Source: Ricordea florida (lineage: Eukaryota > Cnidaria > Anthozoa > Corallimorpharia > Ricordeidae). Taken from it: a stretch of 64,000 bases of DNA. Both the position numbers and the translations under genes were made by a program. The notes under the pieces were generated by a model that did not search any database, was not told the origin of the DNA, and worked only from the letters and a program-made list of their open reading frames with translations. The stretch is from NCBI GenBank assembly GCA_949710005.1, contig OX453275.1, positions 1,055,001 through 1,119,000 on the forward strand, read 5' to 3'. Shown here in pieces: positions 33,062 through 45,996 of this stretch (positions within the stretch are counted from its first letter, which is position 1; each line of letters begins with the position of its first letter).

Positions 33062-36030
33062 AAGAACAACATTCTGTCTGTGTTTCGTCAAGGTGGCAAG
33101 TGGTTTGTGTGTTAAATCATCCAGTGTGTGGTGTGAGAGCAAACCTTCTGCATCAGAATCAAGAAAACACTGCGAGTCCCAGCAGTGAATTTGTGTTTCT
33201 TAACATAGGTATGTTAAATTACTAGTATTAGTTTGTTTTAAGACTTGTTCAAGTGCCATTTGTGCAGTAAATGTGGTTTCATATCTTGAAGTTGCGTTTT
33301 ATGTCGGGAAGAGATTACAGATGCAGTTTTGTGGAAAGAACTTTCTGGGACTCTGTGGTGAAACTTCTTGCATCCTGAATACATAGTCATTGATTTATAT
33401 GTATGTATCTAGAGGTGCCTTTTGTAACAATTTTATTATATACAGCGTATGCATTATAAATTGGGTGAGGAGAACTACTAGTCGTACATTGATCTAAGCA
33501 CAAATTAAAATTTTCCATCTTTTTTATTCAGGATTGTTGACACTACTCTCCAAAAAACTATGTAAGAACAGAATGTAAGGTTGTATATGAAGTTGTAACT
33601 GTACAATTTGTGATTATCATCAAAATGCTCACAGTTATAGCAGAGTAGTAAACATATTTATCTTCACGTTCAGTGTACTGTAGTGTATTCAAAAGCCCAT
33701 TTCAGGAGTACTTCAGGGGCTGGTTATGGCCATTTCAGTTACCCTTATTAGGAATCATCATACTGGTGAAGGAGCTTACAGAATTTAAGACTTATTACAC
33801 AACTTGCTGCGTGTGCTGAGAAGTGGTGCCTTGTGAAGGTTGAGTCGAAGTTAGTCAAAATGTTGATAATAATATTATTATTATTAGTGCACTAATTAAT
33901 ATTATTGTTAGTGCAATATTATTATTAGCTTTGAATTGGATTAGTGTATGGTTTGCTTCTTCTATTTTGCTGTTGTTTAGAATTTTCCAGTGTCTGTCAG
34001 AGAAACAGGGTGTAATCACAGTAGAATTTATCAGTCACTGTGGGAGAAAATGTTTCGGGTACTTCAAATCCACTTTGCACTGCTAAATGACTAATGACGC
34101 TAAACAGAAAATGTTAGACAAGCTTATGTATGGTATCATTTTCTTATGTTATCATTTATCGAGGGTGCTTTGTTTTATAATTAATTTTATGTGGTTGAAA
34201 GAAACTATTGCATAATTAACAAGGGAGTTTAAAGTGCAGTAGATGTTTAATGTGGAAGTAGTGTTTTGATTGTAACATTACCTATAACACTTACATACTG
34301 CAAAATGTTTGTGTCATAGTTTCTTAAGACATTATAAAGTATTATTATTGCAAATGTACTCATAAATCCCGAAATGATTTTGTGACATTTTCAATGTCTG
34401 GGATAGGTCCAGCAGACCAAAATGGTACTTATAAGCATCAAAGAGGTTTTGTTTTCCTATAGGCAAAGCCTCAGAAATGGATTGATGTTACTTCTAAGAA
34501 GGTTTTGGCATCTTAGCCAATGTTTAACAGTAGTTAGAAAAACTGCAGAGATCAGTGTTATAGAGAATGGAAGTGCCATAAATTAATTTCATTTTAGTCT
34601 TGTCTATTTTCAGCAATCTTACTCTTTAATTAGGTCTTTATATTAAACTTTACCCTTATTTGCACTAGAAGTGATGGTGTTTTAGCCAAAGATGTAGGAC
34701 AGGACAGTGAATATGAAAAACTATTGTTAAACTATCCATTGTGGTATTGTATCATACTTCTCCAATATATGGTGTTCTGTTGTTGGATTTTACCAGACAG
34801 TCGTCAAGAGATTTTGTATAGTAGGATAAATTCATTTTAAACATGATCTTCCTGAAGGATGAATAAAATTCAATGATAATATTGTTAGGTGACCTGTCCA
34901 CAAGTCCATTTATTCTTTGACTTTCTCCTCGTTTAACTGATATACATAACAATATTATTTTTATTTAACCTTTTGACTCCAAGCATATGAGTACTGTAGT
35001 TATTCTCCTCTGCAAGTTCCATCCATTTTTGCATATTGATTACTCCAGGAAGTGGAGAAAGAAGCAGTGGCGATTTATTTTCTTCTATCTTTTGCAACTA
35101 CAAGCTTGCCGAGTAACATACGTTTTATGTGAGGACAGTATTAGTATTTTTATTATTCTTGGGAGTGTTTATTTTGACCTTACAAGCATTCTGGTGGGAA
35201 CTTACACTTTGCTACATTGTCTTTCATTTGTGAATTCAACTGTGTTTTAGTTTCTGCATTAGTAGATATGTTATTGTGGAAACCATTGTTTTGATCTTTT
35301 TTCTCAACAAACTTCCCTGGAATATCTTTATTGGATATCTAACGTGGTGTTTTGGTTTTAGGAATGACACAGTTAGATCCTAAATGTAGATTTAGCAATG
35401 TGCAAAGGGTAAGACTTCAAAATAAGATTTTCTCCTTTTTTGTTTAATTTCAAACAATGTTTGCCTGCATTTTATGTGCATGTTTAGATGAAGACCCTGA
35501 AACGATCACTTATTGGGCAGGCACTTTGTTAACATGTTTTAAGTTGGTTCCCATCTGTCTGATGGTAATGTACAGTTCTTTTTATACTATCACTGACAGT
35601 CTTGTGGTAAATTGTCAAGGTCACATCTCCAACATACTTGTAATTAAATGAAATAATTTTGGATTATTGATACCCAGTCACATTGTCAATTGAAACCCAG
35701 GACTATAATAGTGATTATGAGGAAATTTGTGTTTTGTGATGATTTGGTTGGGAAAATTAAGGATGATTCATTTGAGCTATTTTCCTGAATTTAGCTTTTT
35801 GTCTTAGCATTTTACTTTGGAAAATAAGGCATATGCAAAAAGATTTTTCCCAGAGCTGGCCTGTCAGCTGTTAATATTAGATTACCCTTTTTAATAGGCT
35901 GTGCAGAGCGAAAGTCTTAGTCTTTTTGTATGCCTTACTTTTTTGAAATTCTCTGTTTTCCTGCTAAATAAATATTCTAGAGCCTGTGAGAAAATTTAGC
36001 AGATTGTGATCATTGTTAAATGTTCAATGT
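33062..36030. other. 3' UTR of the STPR gene and AT-rich intergenic DNA
   Basis: No coding feature is supported. Short ORFs at 34987-35250 and 35457-35651 lack domains. A small AATATTATTATTAG-type palindrome lies at about 33866-33928. Confidence 0.5.
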
Positions 36031-36274
36031 TGCATTCACACTTTGTGCCCGAGCACCCACACAAAATGGTGCTGTGTTCAGACACTGGGAAAAGCATGCA
36101 AACAAGGAATACGTGCCCAGTTCAGTGCTGGAGTACAAGGTCAAAACGTTGTACTCGGGCATGGGCACCGTGCCTGAATTCTGGCATTGGTACTTGGAAA
36201 AATGGTGTGTCCACATTAGTGCTCATCAAGAATCGTACTCTGGCACTGTGCTCAGGCGCCAAGTGTGAACGCAG
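36031..36274. mobile_element. MITE with CATTCACACTT terminal inverted repeats
   Basis: The left end TGCATTCACACTTTGTGCC is answered by ggcgccaagtgtgaacgca at the right. The interior is a loose palindrome (gtgctggagtac...gtactcgggca). Short ORFs within it on both strands are artefacts of the palindrome. Confidence 0.75.
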
Positions 36275-38335
36275 TCTAAGAAGACATTGTTACATACAAT
36301 ACTTTAACTTTCAGATCTTAAATAATTATTAGTAATTCACATAGCAGGTTCTTAGTTTTGAGCGAAGCTAACTCATGTAAACAAATGGTAAATGTATTAA
36401 AGATTTGACCTTTATAAAACAATTTGTTGAATGAATTGGATCAGTGAATTGTAATTTTTTAAGTTACATTATTACAAACCAATTATGTCTAACTGTTCAT
36501 GTGGTTGAAATGTGCACTTTTCCTTTAAAAATGTGTTATGCTGAGAAAAAGCATAAAGCAATTTTATATATTACGGTTACTAGAATGCCAGTTTGCATGA
36601 ATTGAGTATTTGATAGTAACTTAAGCTTAACAGTTAACCCCGTATTAGTGCTAACTAGAGGATATTACATGGCCACTCTGAGATATGAAATTTCTCTTTA
36701 AGTGTTGAAAAATATTTCCCAAGTGAGTGTAGAGAACAAATAAAATATTTTTAACATGAGAAGAGAATTTTTTTGTATCTCCAAGAAAGCCTGTGATTTT
36801 TTCTTTTTATTATAGTAAGTGGTGAAGTGAGTACCAAGTGGTGGCAAATTGTATAAACGCTACCCCGCCAGTTAAATGACACATGCAGAAATCATATATG
36901 TTGACAAGTGTGATATCATTTTCATTAATTTTCTACCATTTTACAACTCATCTCAGTTTCATAGAAAAATTAGCTTTCTTGAAACTGGGAGTGATCGATA
37001 GTTTAAGCTTATGGCAATAGAGAAAATGATGAACCTTGGTCCATGGGATAGCACCAATCTGCTTTCTAGGTATGAAGCCCATTCCTCAAAAGAGTCAACA
37101 TTATTAGTACTTTGTTTATATCAACATAAACACTATATTTTGAGAGGGGAAAATCTTTTTTTTCCACTTTAGAATGGTCAACTACATTTGCTTCTAGGAA
37201 ACAAATTGTTCATTTCCAAGGAATATTCCACAAATAAATAGCAGTTTGGAATAAATCAAAACAATAATGCTGTATTTTCCTGTAACACTAGTTGTTGCAT
37301 GTGCACTAACAAGTGTAAGCAGAGTAAATATTTCCAAAAATTACCCTTCTTAGGTAATGCTAACCCCTGTTTTCCATTTAGAACAAAATTGCCAAGTTTA
37401 AAAGGAACTTAATGTTTTTGCTACAGGATTACTGGAAAGGTCTAGAAAAAAATGTGTTATTTTACTGCAAACTAGCTTGCAAATTATACTAATGTATATT
37501 TCCTTAGCCCATGCAGCAAAATCTAACAAGCCGGTGCTTATTACAGCAAAGAGAACCAGAGAAAAGAATGCAATAACTATGTGGTATTATTTATTGTCTA
37601 GCAACTTAATATTTCATAGGTTCAATGAATCACGAGCACAAATCCTACATTAGGGTTGGTTAATGTACTTATGATTGATTATGCAAAAGTGCCAGAACTT
37701 AGAGTCAGTCAATGTTAAAAAGACACCATTGGTTTACTAAATACTAGTGTACCCCATGACACTTACTGTTTGTCATATTATCCTGTAATGTAGGAAGTAT
37801 CTGTTGTTAGATATTTCATTAAGAATTTTATATCCCAGAAATGACGGAGGTACTCCTTGGAAACATTTATAGGGGGCTTGAGGAAATTTGCTTTCCCCTT
37901 TTTAAACAAAGAGTATAGCTATTGTGCAAGATAATATTGTCAGTATAAGCTTTATATAATTAAAGTATAGCTCACTGTATTGACTGTCATATTTTACCTT
38001 GAACAGTTTTAATCAACCAACATAGCTTGCATGCACCATAATAAGATACTACACCTTAGGTTTACAAAGTACAGTGATTGGAAATAAGTTTAAATTTTAC
38101 TGATGCTTCACTCATGGTGTCAGCTTATTGATTACATGGATTGTTTCAAGGTTATAATCCAACATTGCACTCCAAATTCAGTCTAGCATCCATTTTGTAC
38201 AGCTTTTTAACAACAGGAATTTCCAAAATATATTCAATTTTGTGTCCACTGCACAGAGGTGCCAGCTGAATAGGAGTTTGTTAATAAAGATAAATATGAG
38301 ATGCTAATTTCAGGACCAAGCAAAGAGTCTGTTTA
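36275..38335. other. AT-rich intergenic DNA
   Basis: No ORF of note, no RNA gene and no clear repeat is recognised in about 2 kb. Confidence 0.5.
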
Positions 38336-38561
38336 AGGGATGGACCATTTCATTTTTGAGGTGGAAGGAGACTGGGCAATTACCAAAAAAATTCCCGCAC
38401 AGCAAAAGTAGAGAAAAAATTCATGCACAGTGGGCCAAGGACAAAAGGGTGCTAAAAAGGCCAAGGTGCTAAAAAAATTCTTGCACAGCCTAAAGAGAAA
38501 AAATATTTTTAACAACACAAAAGTGCCCAACCGCACCTCAAAAATAAAATGGTACATCCCT
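38336..38561. mobile_element. Palindromic MITE with AGGGATG termini
   Basis: The left end agggatggaccatttcattt pairs with aaaataaaatggtacatccct at the right, with internal repeats of 'aaattc[tc][tc]gcacag'. Non-coding. Confidence 0.75.
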
Positions 38562-38980
38562 AATAAAGGGTGTCTGTTTAAGTTTAACCGTATTCATGAC
38601 GTGATGTTGCTTGTGTACGTGTACTGGCTTTGGTAATGATCTAGAAGTAGGATACGCCTATTAAGTTTTTTGGAGTCCAATGGATCTAGTGTGTACTTTG
38701 CTTGGAGGAGGTATGGTGACAATAATCATGGCAATGACATCAGCCATACTTGCATGCTTCAAAGAGCTACACCCCTCCCCCCTGAAATGTTCTTGGGTCT
38801 CCTGCAGCTGCCTCCCCCTGGAACCTTATCTACTGTCAGAACAACATTGTTATAAACATATCTTACCCTTTCTCTCTTATTACATTGTACTTTTACTGAA
38901 CTGACTGCTTCTTTGAAAATAGATCTCAATTCTTTACAGACTTTACAACCTTAAAAATCTGGAGAACTGGATTAGCGACT

Positions 38981-39397
38981 GGTCATTATTTATGTGGGGG
39001 GGGGGGGGGTGGGGGGGAAAATTCATGGGGTGGGCCAGGCCTATTTTTTTTAGAGAAAAGGGGTGGGCCAAAAGAGAATTTCACGACGATTGGGGGTGAA
39101 AGCGAAAGTGAATCAGATGATGACAGTCATACTGTAACAATACAAGAAGGCACATCAACAAGAAGTGGCCGCAGAGTAGGACACTGGTCCACAAGATATG
39201 CTGATTTCGTTCAGTGAAGAGGAACTCCTTATATAGGTATAGATTGAAGGGGGCTGGGGGTGGGTCACCTCTAAAATAAAGTTATATGGGGGTGGGTCAA
39301 GAATTAACTAATGGGCTTAAAGGGGTGGGTCACGCTTTTTCTTTCATGCTAAAACAAAAAAAAAAACCCACCCCCCCCCCCCACATAAATAATGACC
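38981..39397. mobile_element. G-rich palindromic MITE carrying a coding remnant
   Basis: Bounded by GGTCATTATTTATGTGGGGG and its inverted counterpart ccccacataaataatgacc. Inside, about 39098-39217 (plus) reads as an open stretch ending in TRSGRRVGHWSTRYADFVQ and a stop. This resembles the C-terminal tail of retroelement polyproteins and is discussed as a finding. Confidence 0.7.
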
Positions 39398-39654
39398 GGC
39401 CCATTATTTCAGCTCCAGTCTATATTAAGTACAAGCAAATATTATCTTTTCTCTATTTATGAATGTATGTATTAAGGTACAAGTTAAATAAAGGTGTTGC
39501 TGTTGTTGTTGTTGCCACACTCATCCACACTGAAATGTCTTCGTTGTTCCTGCCTCACTCCTCCCTGGGTCAGTAGTGACCCATGAAATGTCCTGAGGCA
39601 CCAGTGCCATGTCGGGCCTCTAGGCATAGAAGTAACTGTAGTGAATTTAACAAA

Positions 39655-39790
39655 ATGTAGTAGCTGTAGTAAGTGTAGTAGCTGTAGCAAGTGTAGTAGC
39701 TGTAGTAAGTGTAGTAAGTGTAGTAGCTGTAGCAAGTGTAGTAAGTGTAGTAGCTGTAGTAAGTGTAGTAGCTGTAGTAAGTGTAGTGGG
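39655..39790. repeat. Minisatellite of AGTAGCTGT / AGTAAGTGT units
   Basis: Nine-base units alternate mostly as 18-mers (agtagctgtagtaagtgt), with occasional extra 9-mers. It gives a spurious CSSCSKCS-repeat ORF on the plus strand and a Leu/His-rich one on the minus strand. Confidence 0.85.
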
Positions 39791-40033
39791 GTCATACATG
39801 AACTACTGACCCCTCCCTGTGAAATGTTCTCGTTGTTCCCGCTACTCTCCTCCCCGTGAAATGTGCTCGCTTTTCCAGCGGCTGCCTCCCTGACAGCTCC
39901 GCGGTTTCGCTTTCCACAGCATGCGCGGCAGAACAATTTTTTCCCTGCCAAAATGGCTGCAAGTACTCCTTTCCTAGAAGAGTTGAGGAAATGTTTTGTT
40001 GTCCTCGTTATAAACGACATTTAACGCATCACG

Positions 40034-40355
40034 ATGCTGGAAAACCATAGACATTTACTGATAAAATTCAGGCAGGAAATCGTGGAAGATTTGTTAGTTG
40101 ATGATGTACTTGTTTACTTGAGGAGCAAGTTTGTACTCGACACCAATGATACAGAACTCATTCGAGACGAGAAGACATCACGGCGACAAGCAGAGAAGCT
40201 CTTGGACATTCTTCCAACTAAAGGATATGACGCATTCGAGCATTTCTACGCTGTGCTTAGCGAAAAATACCCACATATTGCTGAAAAACTGCAGACCGGT
40301 ACGAACAAAGAGAGTTACAATAACTTGCTGGAACGCGTTGATTCTCCTTTACAGC
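40034..40355 (+). CDS. APAF1-like exon 1: first CARD
   Basis: Encodes 107 codons plus one base, starting MLENHRHLLIKFRQEIVEDL. The pattern of hydrophobic helices with RQAEKLLDILPTKGYDAFEHF matches the caspase recruitment domain of APAF1 (human: RAAMLIKMILKKDNDSYVSF). The donor is C|GTAAGT. The ATG is preceded by an upstream stop in frame and begins the domain directly, so the start is credible. Confidence 0.9.
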
Positions 40356-43300
40356 GTAAGTACCGGAAGTTAGTCTTCAACTTGTCGATTAAGACTCTAC
40401 TGTTTGCCAAAAAATATACATAATAGTATGCTCCACTGATATGTAGTCTGATATTGTTTAACGCGCTAAACCAGCTGCATATGCAATCGTATGCATTTGC
40501 AAATGTATACGATTGCCACCCCCCCTCTCTTGTTATTCCCATGTTGCCACCCAGCCCAGACCTTGCGCAGACCTAGCCAAGGCAAGACCTTGCCCATGCA
40601 TGTGTAATGTGCATTAAGAATGGCATGTGTCAAATTAAGATTAATCTTGTTATCTCTGAATGTGGGAACTTTGTGGAATAGCCTAGGATGTTTTAGACAA
40701 CTTGTGATTTGATGTTACAAAATGCTACAGAACTGGAAAAAGTATGTCTTCTGTGGCTGAAGGAATGCCGCAGAACTGAAATCATTTTGTCTTCAACAGT
40801 TGAAGCAATGACCAAGGAGCATGAGAACCTACTTATAGTGAACCGTGTTGAAATTGTGGAAGATCTTCTTGCTGATGACATACTCAACTTTTTACAAAGT
40901 AAAATGGTATTTGATAGCAAAGACTGTGAATTGATCAAAGCAGAGAAGACGTCAATGAGGCAAGCTGAGAAACTTTTGGATCTCCTTGTAACAAAGAGTG
41001 ATGCTGCATTCTATCATTTCCGTGAATCATTGGAGGAACCTTATCCTCATTTGGTTGAGCTTCTAGAAGGATATGTCAACATACCAAAGAAAAATTCAGA
41101 TGCAAGAGACCTATTGGAAAAAGGTATAGTCTGTTTTAGTCAGTATGATTTAAAACCTCACTTTGAAGAACAAAATTAAGTTTGTATTACGCACATGGTT
41201 TGTTTTGAGATTGGACCATTGGTTTTCCACTTAGAAAGTGGTCAAAGAGTTGTTATTATTGGCAAAATTCCTCCTGAATAATTTTTCCATGTCTGTTTGT
41301 AAAGCTACTGCTCAAACAGCAAAACTTTGTCTGTTAATTTGGTAAAATTTAAAAAAAAAGACACTGCTATGTGAAGCAGAACCATGGACGATACAGTATT
41401 TGAGATGCATTTGTAAACTTGAATTTTTCAAGACGTGTATTTTCAATTTTTTGGAGTAACAATGATGATCCAAATAGCAATATTTGTTTCTTTGTGTTCT
41501 GTTTGTTTTGAAATAGTTGAGAATATTCTTTTAGAAGGGGGTGTACCACAGAGGCCAGCAGTTTTCACCACTAGAAACCGGGATGCACACAAGGTACGCA
41601 CTGCACTAAGGTCTCTGCGCAACAAAGATGGATGGGTTATTCTGCATGGCATGGCTGGCTGTGGAAAAACAGTGTTGGCAGCTGAGTCCCTGAGGAGTCC
41701 TCAGCTTTTAGATGATTTTTTCCCTGGAGGTGTCCATTGGCTTCGTATAGGTCCCATTGATCAGTCAAAACTTTTGATGCAAATGCAGAATCTTTGTGCA
41801 AGACTTGATTCTGACCACACCAGGCAACCACCAAGAAATCCAGAGGAGGCTAAGGACAGACTTAGAATGCTCTTTGCTCATCAGTATCCACGCTCACTGC
41901 TTGTTTTGGATGATCTGTGGAATGAATGTGACATCAAGTTCTTTGATATTCGTTGCCGTGTCATGGTTACCACACGTGATGCAGCAATTGCAAATATGGT
42001 GGGAGGGTCCAAAGCCAAGGTTCACATAAGTGAAGGTTTTACAGAAACAGAGTCCTTGCAAATACTGGGCAAGTGGACTAATCAAGCAACAGACACTTTG
42101 CCATCAGAGGCAGCAGAAATTTTTCGTCTTACAAATGGTTCTCCATTAGCAATTAGCATGATTGGTGCATTGTTACGTGAGCACCCCAAGAGGTGGAAAT
42201 ACTATGTCAGTCAGCTTAAAAAGAAAAATGTTAGTAAACTGAAGGCAAAGTTTGAATATCAGTACCCTACGTTAAATGAAGCAATTCATATGAGCATCAA
42301 CAACTTATCTGATGAGCTGAGGGTACTGTACCGAGACTTTGCAGTGTTTGATCAAGAATTTAAAGTCCCTGCACAAGTCCTGTGTATCCTCTGGAATGAA
42401 GAGGTATTTCTCTATTCTGATTTTTGTTACATACTTGTAGCCATCACTTCAATTCACTGGGCAATTCAAAGACATTTTCAAGTTACTTTGATTTAATTTG
42501 GTCAGTGTAAGAGTAAATGTGATGTGACAAGTATCCTGCAGGCTGAATATTAATGTCACCATTCATCTTTTGCATAGTTTGAAGTCGTGGAGGACTGGAT
42601 GGATGAACTGGTTGCAAAATCATTGGCCAAAAAGACTGTTGTGTCCCAGGGTGCAGTGGGCACCTGCTACAGTGTCCATAATTTGCAGCTTACATTTCTT
42701 CAAGAACAGAGTGCAAACCAAGTAGTTCTACACAAGAAACTGGTTGATCGCTACCGTGATGTCTACAGTGGTGAGTTCAGGCCTATTTGTTGATGTTTGT
42801 GGGTAAAGCTTTGGAACAGCAAAGGATAAATTAAACACCAGAATCAAGTAACAAGTGTCTGTTGTATGTAAAGGTTACATGAAAAGCGTGATGTACTTTA
42901 GTCTGCTGACCCAACAATAGATCAGAGCTTGATACAGTGTACAAACTGGACTTGAGCCATCTAATTTGTGTTGAATAAATCTTATGTATAATGTAATGTT
43001 ATAATTAAATTTTATCCATGCCATTTCGGACAGTGATGCCAGAGTGTTGGTTATCAGATTGAAGCCACTGTTTAGCTAGCTATAACAAGTTTATCCAAAA
43101 ATAAGAGGGTGGGCTGTGCTCACAAAAATGTGCTTTTTACTCCAAAATCATTGTAATTATGGTTGATGAAGAATTGTTTGAATAGGCTGAGTTCTGCTTG
43201 TTATTTAGGCATGGCTAAATCTAACCCTTTCACTCCAGGTGTCAAACCTCAGGTCATATAATTTTCTTGATTGGCTTTTATTTCAATCATAATTTTCTGT

Positions 43301-45951
43301 GATGCAGTTTGCTGAATTTTCTTAAAGTTACAATGACTGTTCCTTGGTTTTAGGTAAGTTTATTGCAATGGAAAATGATGATTATATACACTGGAATATA
43401 ATAAGGCACATGCTGAAAGCTGGTCTTGTCAAAGATGCCCAGCTGCTGATGACAGATTTAAGATGGCTTGCTGCTAAGCTTAGTGTCACTGGACCTGCTG
43501 ATTTGCTCAGTGATTACTGGTCAATTAAAGGACTGATTGACAACAAGGTGAATGTTAATAAAAAAAATTGGGCAATTCCAGAAAATATCCATACCTACAC
43601 TGTATACATGTTACAGACAGCGTTTTGTAATTTCTGAAGACAAGGAGGGGGGGGGGGTGGTGGAGTGGGCGGAGTAAAATACAGATGCCATCTGTTCCTG
43701 CTTGTGTGTGTTTTCTGGAATCATCCATTCTCAGTACTATATAGTAAAACCTTGATTTTTTAAACTTGGTTGTCTTGAAACCCCTGCTGTCTTGAACTCA
43801 AACAGCGTATCTTTGCCCTATTTTTTTTTATCTCAAATCATTTCAAAGTGGCTCTCTGATACTTCTAAATTGTCTCAACTGTGACAATGATGCTTATTGC
43901 ATCTTTTATTTATTTTCAAGGACCTATCAGCTGTTGAAGATTTCCATCATTTTGCCAGTGTACACTTTCATCAGTTTGTTGATAGACAAAACTTGATACA
44001 ACTTGGTCTTAGTGAACCCACAAATTCTGCAGTGTACAGGCAGGCACGGCATGAAGCCAATCAGCTTGCAATGCAAGGCCATCTTTACTTTGATTGGATG
44101 TAAGTAGATTTAATAAAATAATAATGTAGTTAATAATATTGTTAATGGAGAGCACCTTGTGTGATTGGTTGGAAAATAGATTGATTATTTTATGTGTTTC
44201 TTGTAAACCATATATAATCACACACCACATAGTCCCTTGTTACCTCCAGTCTGAATTTGAATTCTTGATTAATAATTATTATTAATATTATTTTGAATAG
44301 ATAATCTTATTATATTTCTCAGTTAGTATGCAAGCTGTGATTGGTCAGCTTAGGGGGCTGTACTTCACTGTACGGCCCACTAAATTCAAAAGTTTGTTTT
44401 GAGATAAAAATTATAATAAATATCTTACAAACCTTGTTTTCTCATTCCATACTGTAAGTTATGGATCCTTGTTTTTTCCACTTGGATTTATGGCCCACGT
44501 GATTGGGCTTGGGCTGTAAATTCGCGAGGTAAAAACTTGTTTTGGAACTTACAGTATGGAATTCGAATTCGGTTAGTAAGAGTTATGTATGCACCAGGAG
44601 ACAATTTTTACGGTATTTGTATTTAAGTCAATCCATTTTTCTTTCAGCAATCAGAAACAGGAAACTCATGATGCACTTGTTATAACAGTGAAGATTCATA
44701 AAGGTGCTGTGTATTGTTGTAAGTTTTCTCAAGATGCTGATAAAGTGGTGTCCTGTGGAGCTGACAAAACTGTTAAGGTACATTGTGCAGTAAACTAGAT
44801 CTAATTCAATCACCTACTCTGTATTTTTAATAGCTGGAATATTTTTAACTTTACTAAGATACTTCTTGCGAGTTGGTTTGTTCCAGTAGGCTAACTTGAA
44901 TTTGAGGCTGGTTTGGTGTAATGTATGGCACATTAAATTTAAAAGAGTATTGAATTAGTTAATGAGAAATTAATTTTTTTGACAGAGTGATTTATTATTT
45001 TTTTAAGGTGTGGGAAAGTCAGTCTGGCAAGGAATTATTCTCATTAACTGGCCACAAAGATGCAGTTTATTGTTGTGCATTCTCCCATGATAACACCAGA
45101 ATCATATCATGCTCTGCAGACCATACTGTCAAGGTGTGTATTTTTAAGATATGAAATCACCTGCACTGTACATGTTTGATCAGCTGCACTTAGTTAAGTT
45201 AAAAAAGTACATTTAAATCAGGCATATTACATACTTTCTGATTATAATTAACAGATCAACAAAATGGAATGCCTTTAGACTTTGATAAATAGCAATTGTC
45301 AAAAACTTCATGTGTATCATAAACTGTTTGTTTTAGGTTTGGGACAGCAATACTGGTAAAGAATTGTTCAATTTCAAAGGCCACAACCAAGATGTGTTTA
45401 ACTGTGTGTTTTCACCAGATGACTGTCAGATTGCTTCTTGTTCAGCAGACACAACTGTTAAGGTAGGTATAACATGGTATTACATGCTGACGTCCGATCT
45501 CACCCAGTAGAAGTGTAAAGCGCCTTTGAACATATTCATATGAAAAAGTGCGCTTTATAAATTTATTATCATTATCATTATAATTAGTAGGCAGCTGGTC
45601 CCCTTTGCAGCCATTTTTGGGATGTTGCGTAAGTGCTCCACAAAACATTCCAAAAATGGAAGTGAAGGGGACTGTAGTATGTAGCAGACTGATATTATAC
45701 ACACTGTATTACTTTTGTGGTTGAAGAAACAGTTAAGGTAAAAAGTAAAGCAAATATTTTTGTGATTATAGATGTTTTCATTACAGCAGAAAAAATTGAC
45801 TAAACTATTAACCCTTTCACTCCCAAGGGGTCTCCATTTGACGAGTAAAATCGTCTGGTGTTAGACAGAGTAAAATCTATAAAGTCACTCTTGGGAGTGA
45901 AAGGGTTAAGGGAGATAGTTTTTAACCCTTTCACTCCCAAGGGGTCTCCAT

Positions 45952-45996
<45 letters not shown>

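Noticed and set aside
39655..39790. CRISPR-like array
   Set aside because: Units are directly adjacent with no unique spacers; it is a minisatellite in a eukaryote.
39484..40020. 178-codon minus-strand ORF with Leu/His repeats, and the CSSCSK-repeat ORF on the other strand
   Set aside because: Both are readings of the 9/18-bp minisatellite; no conserved flanking coding sequence.
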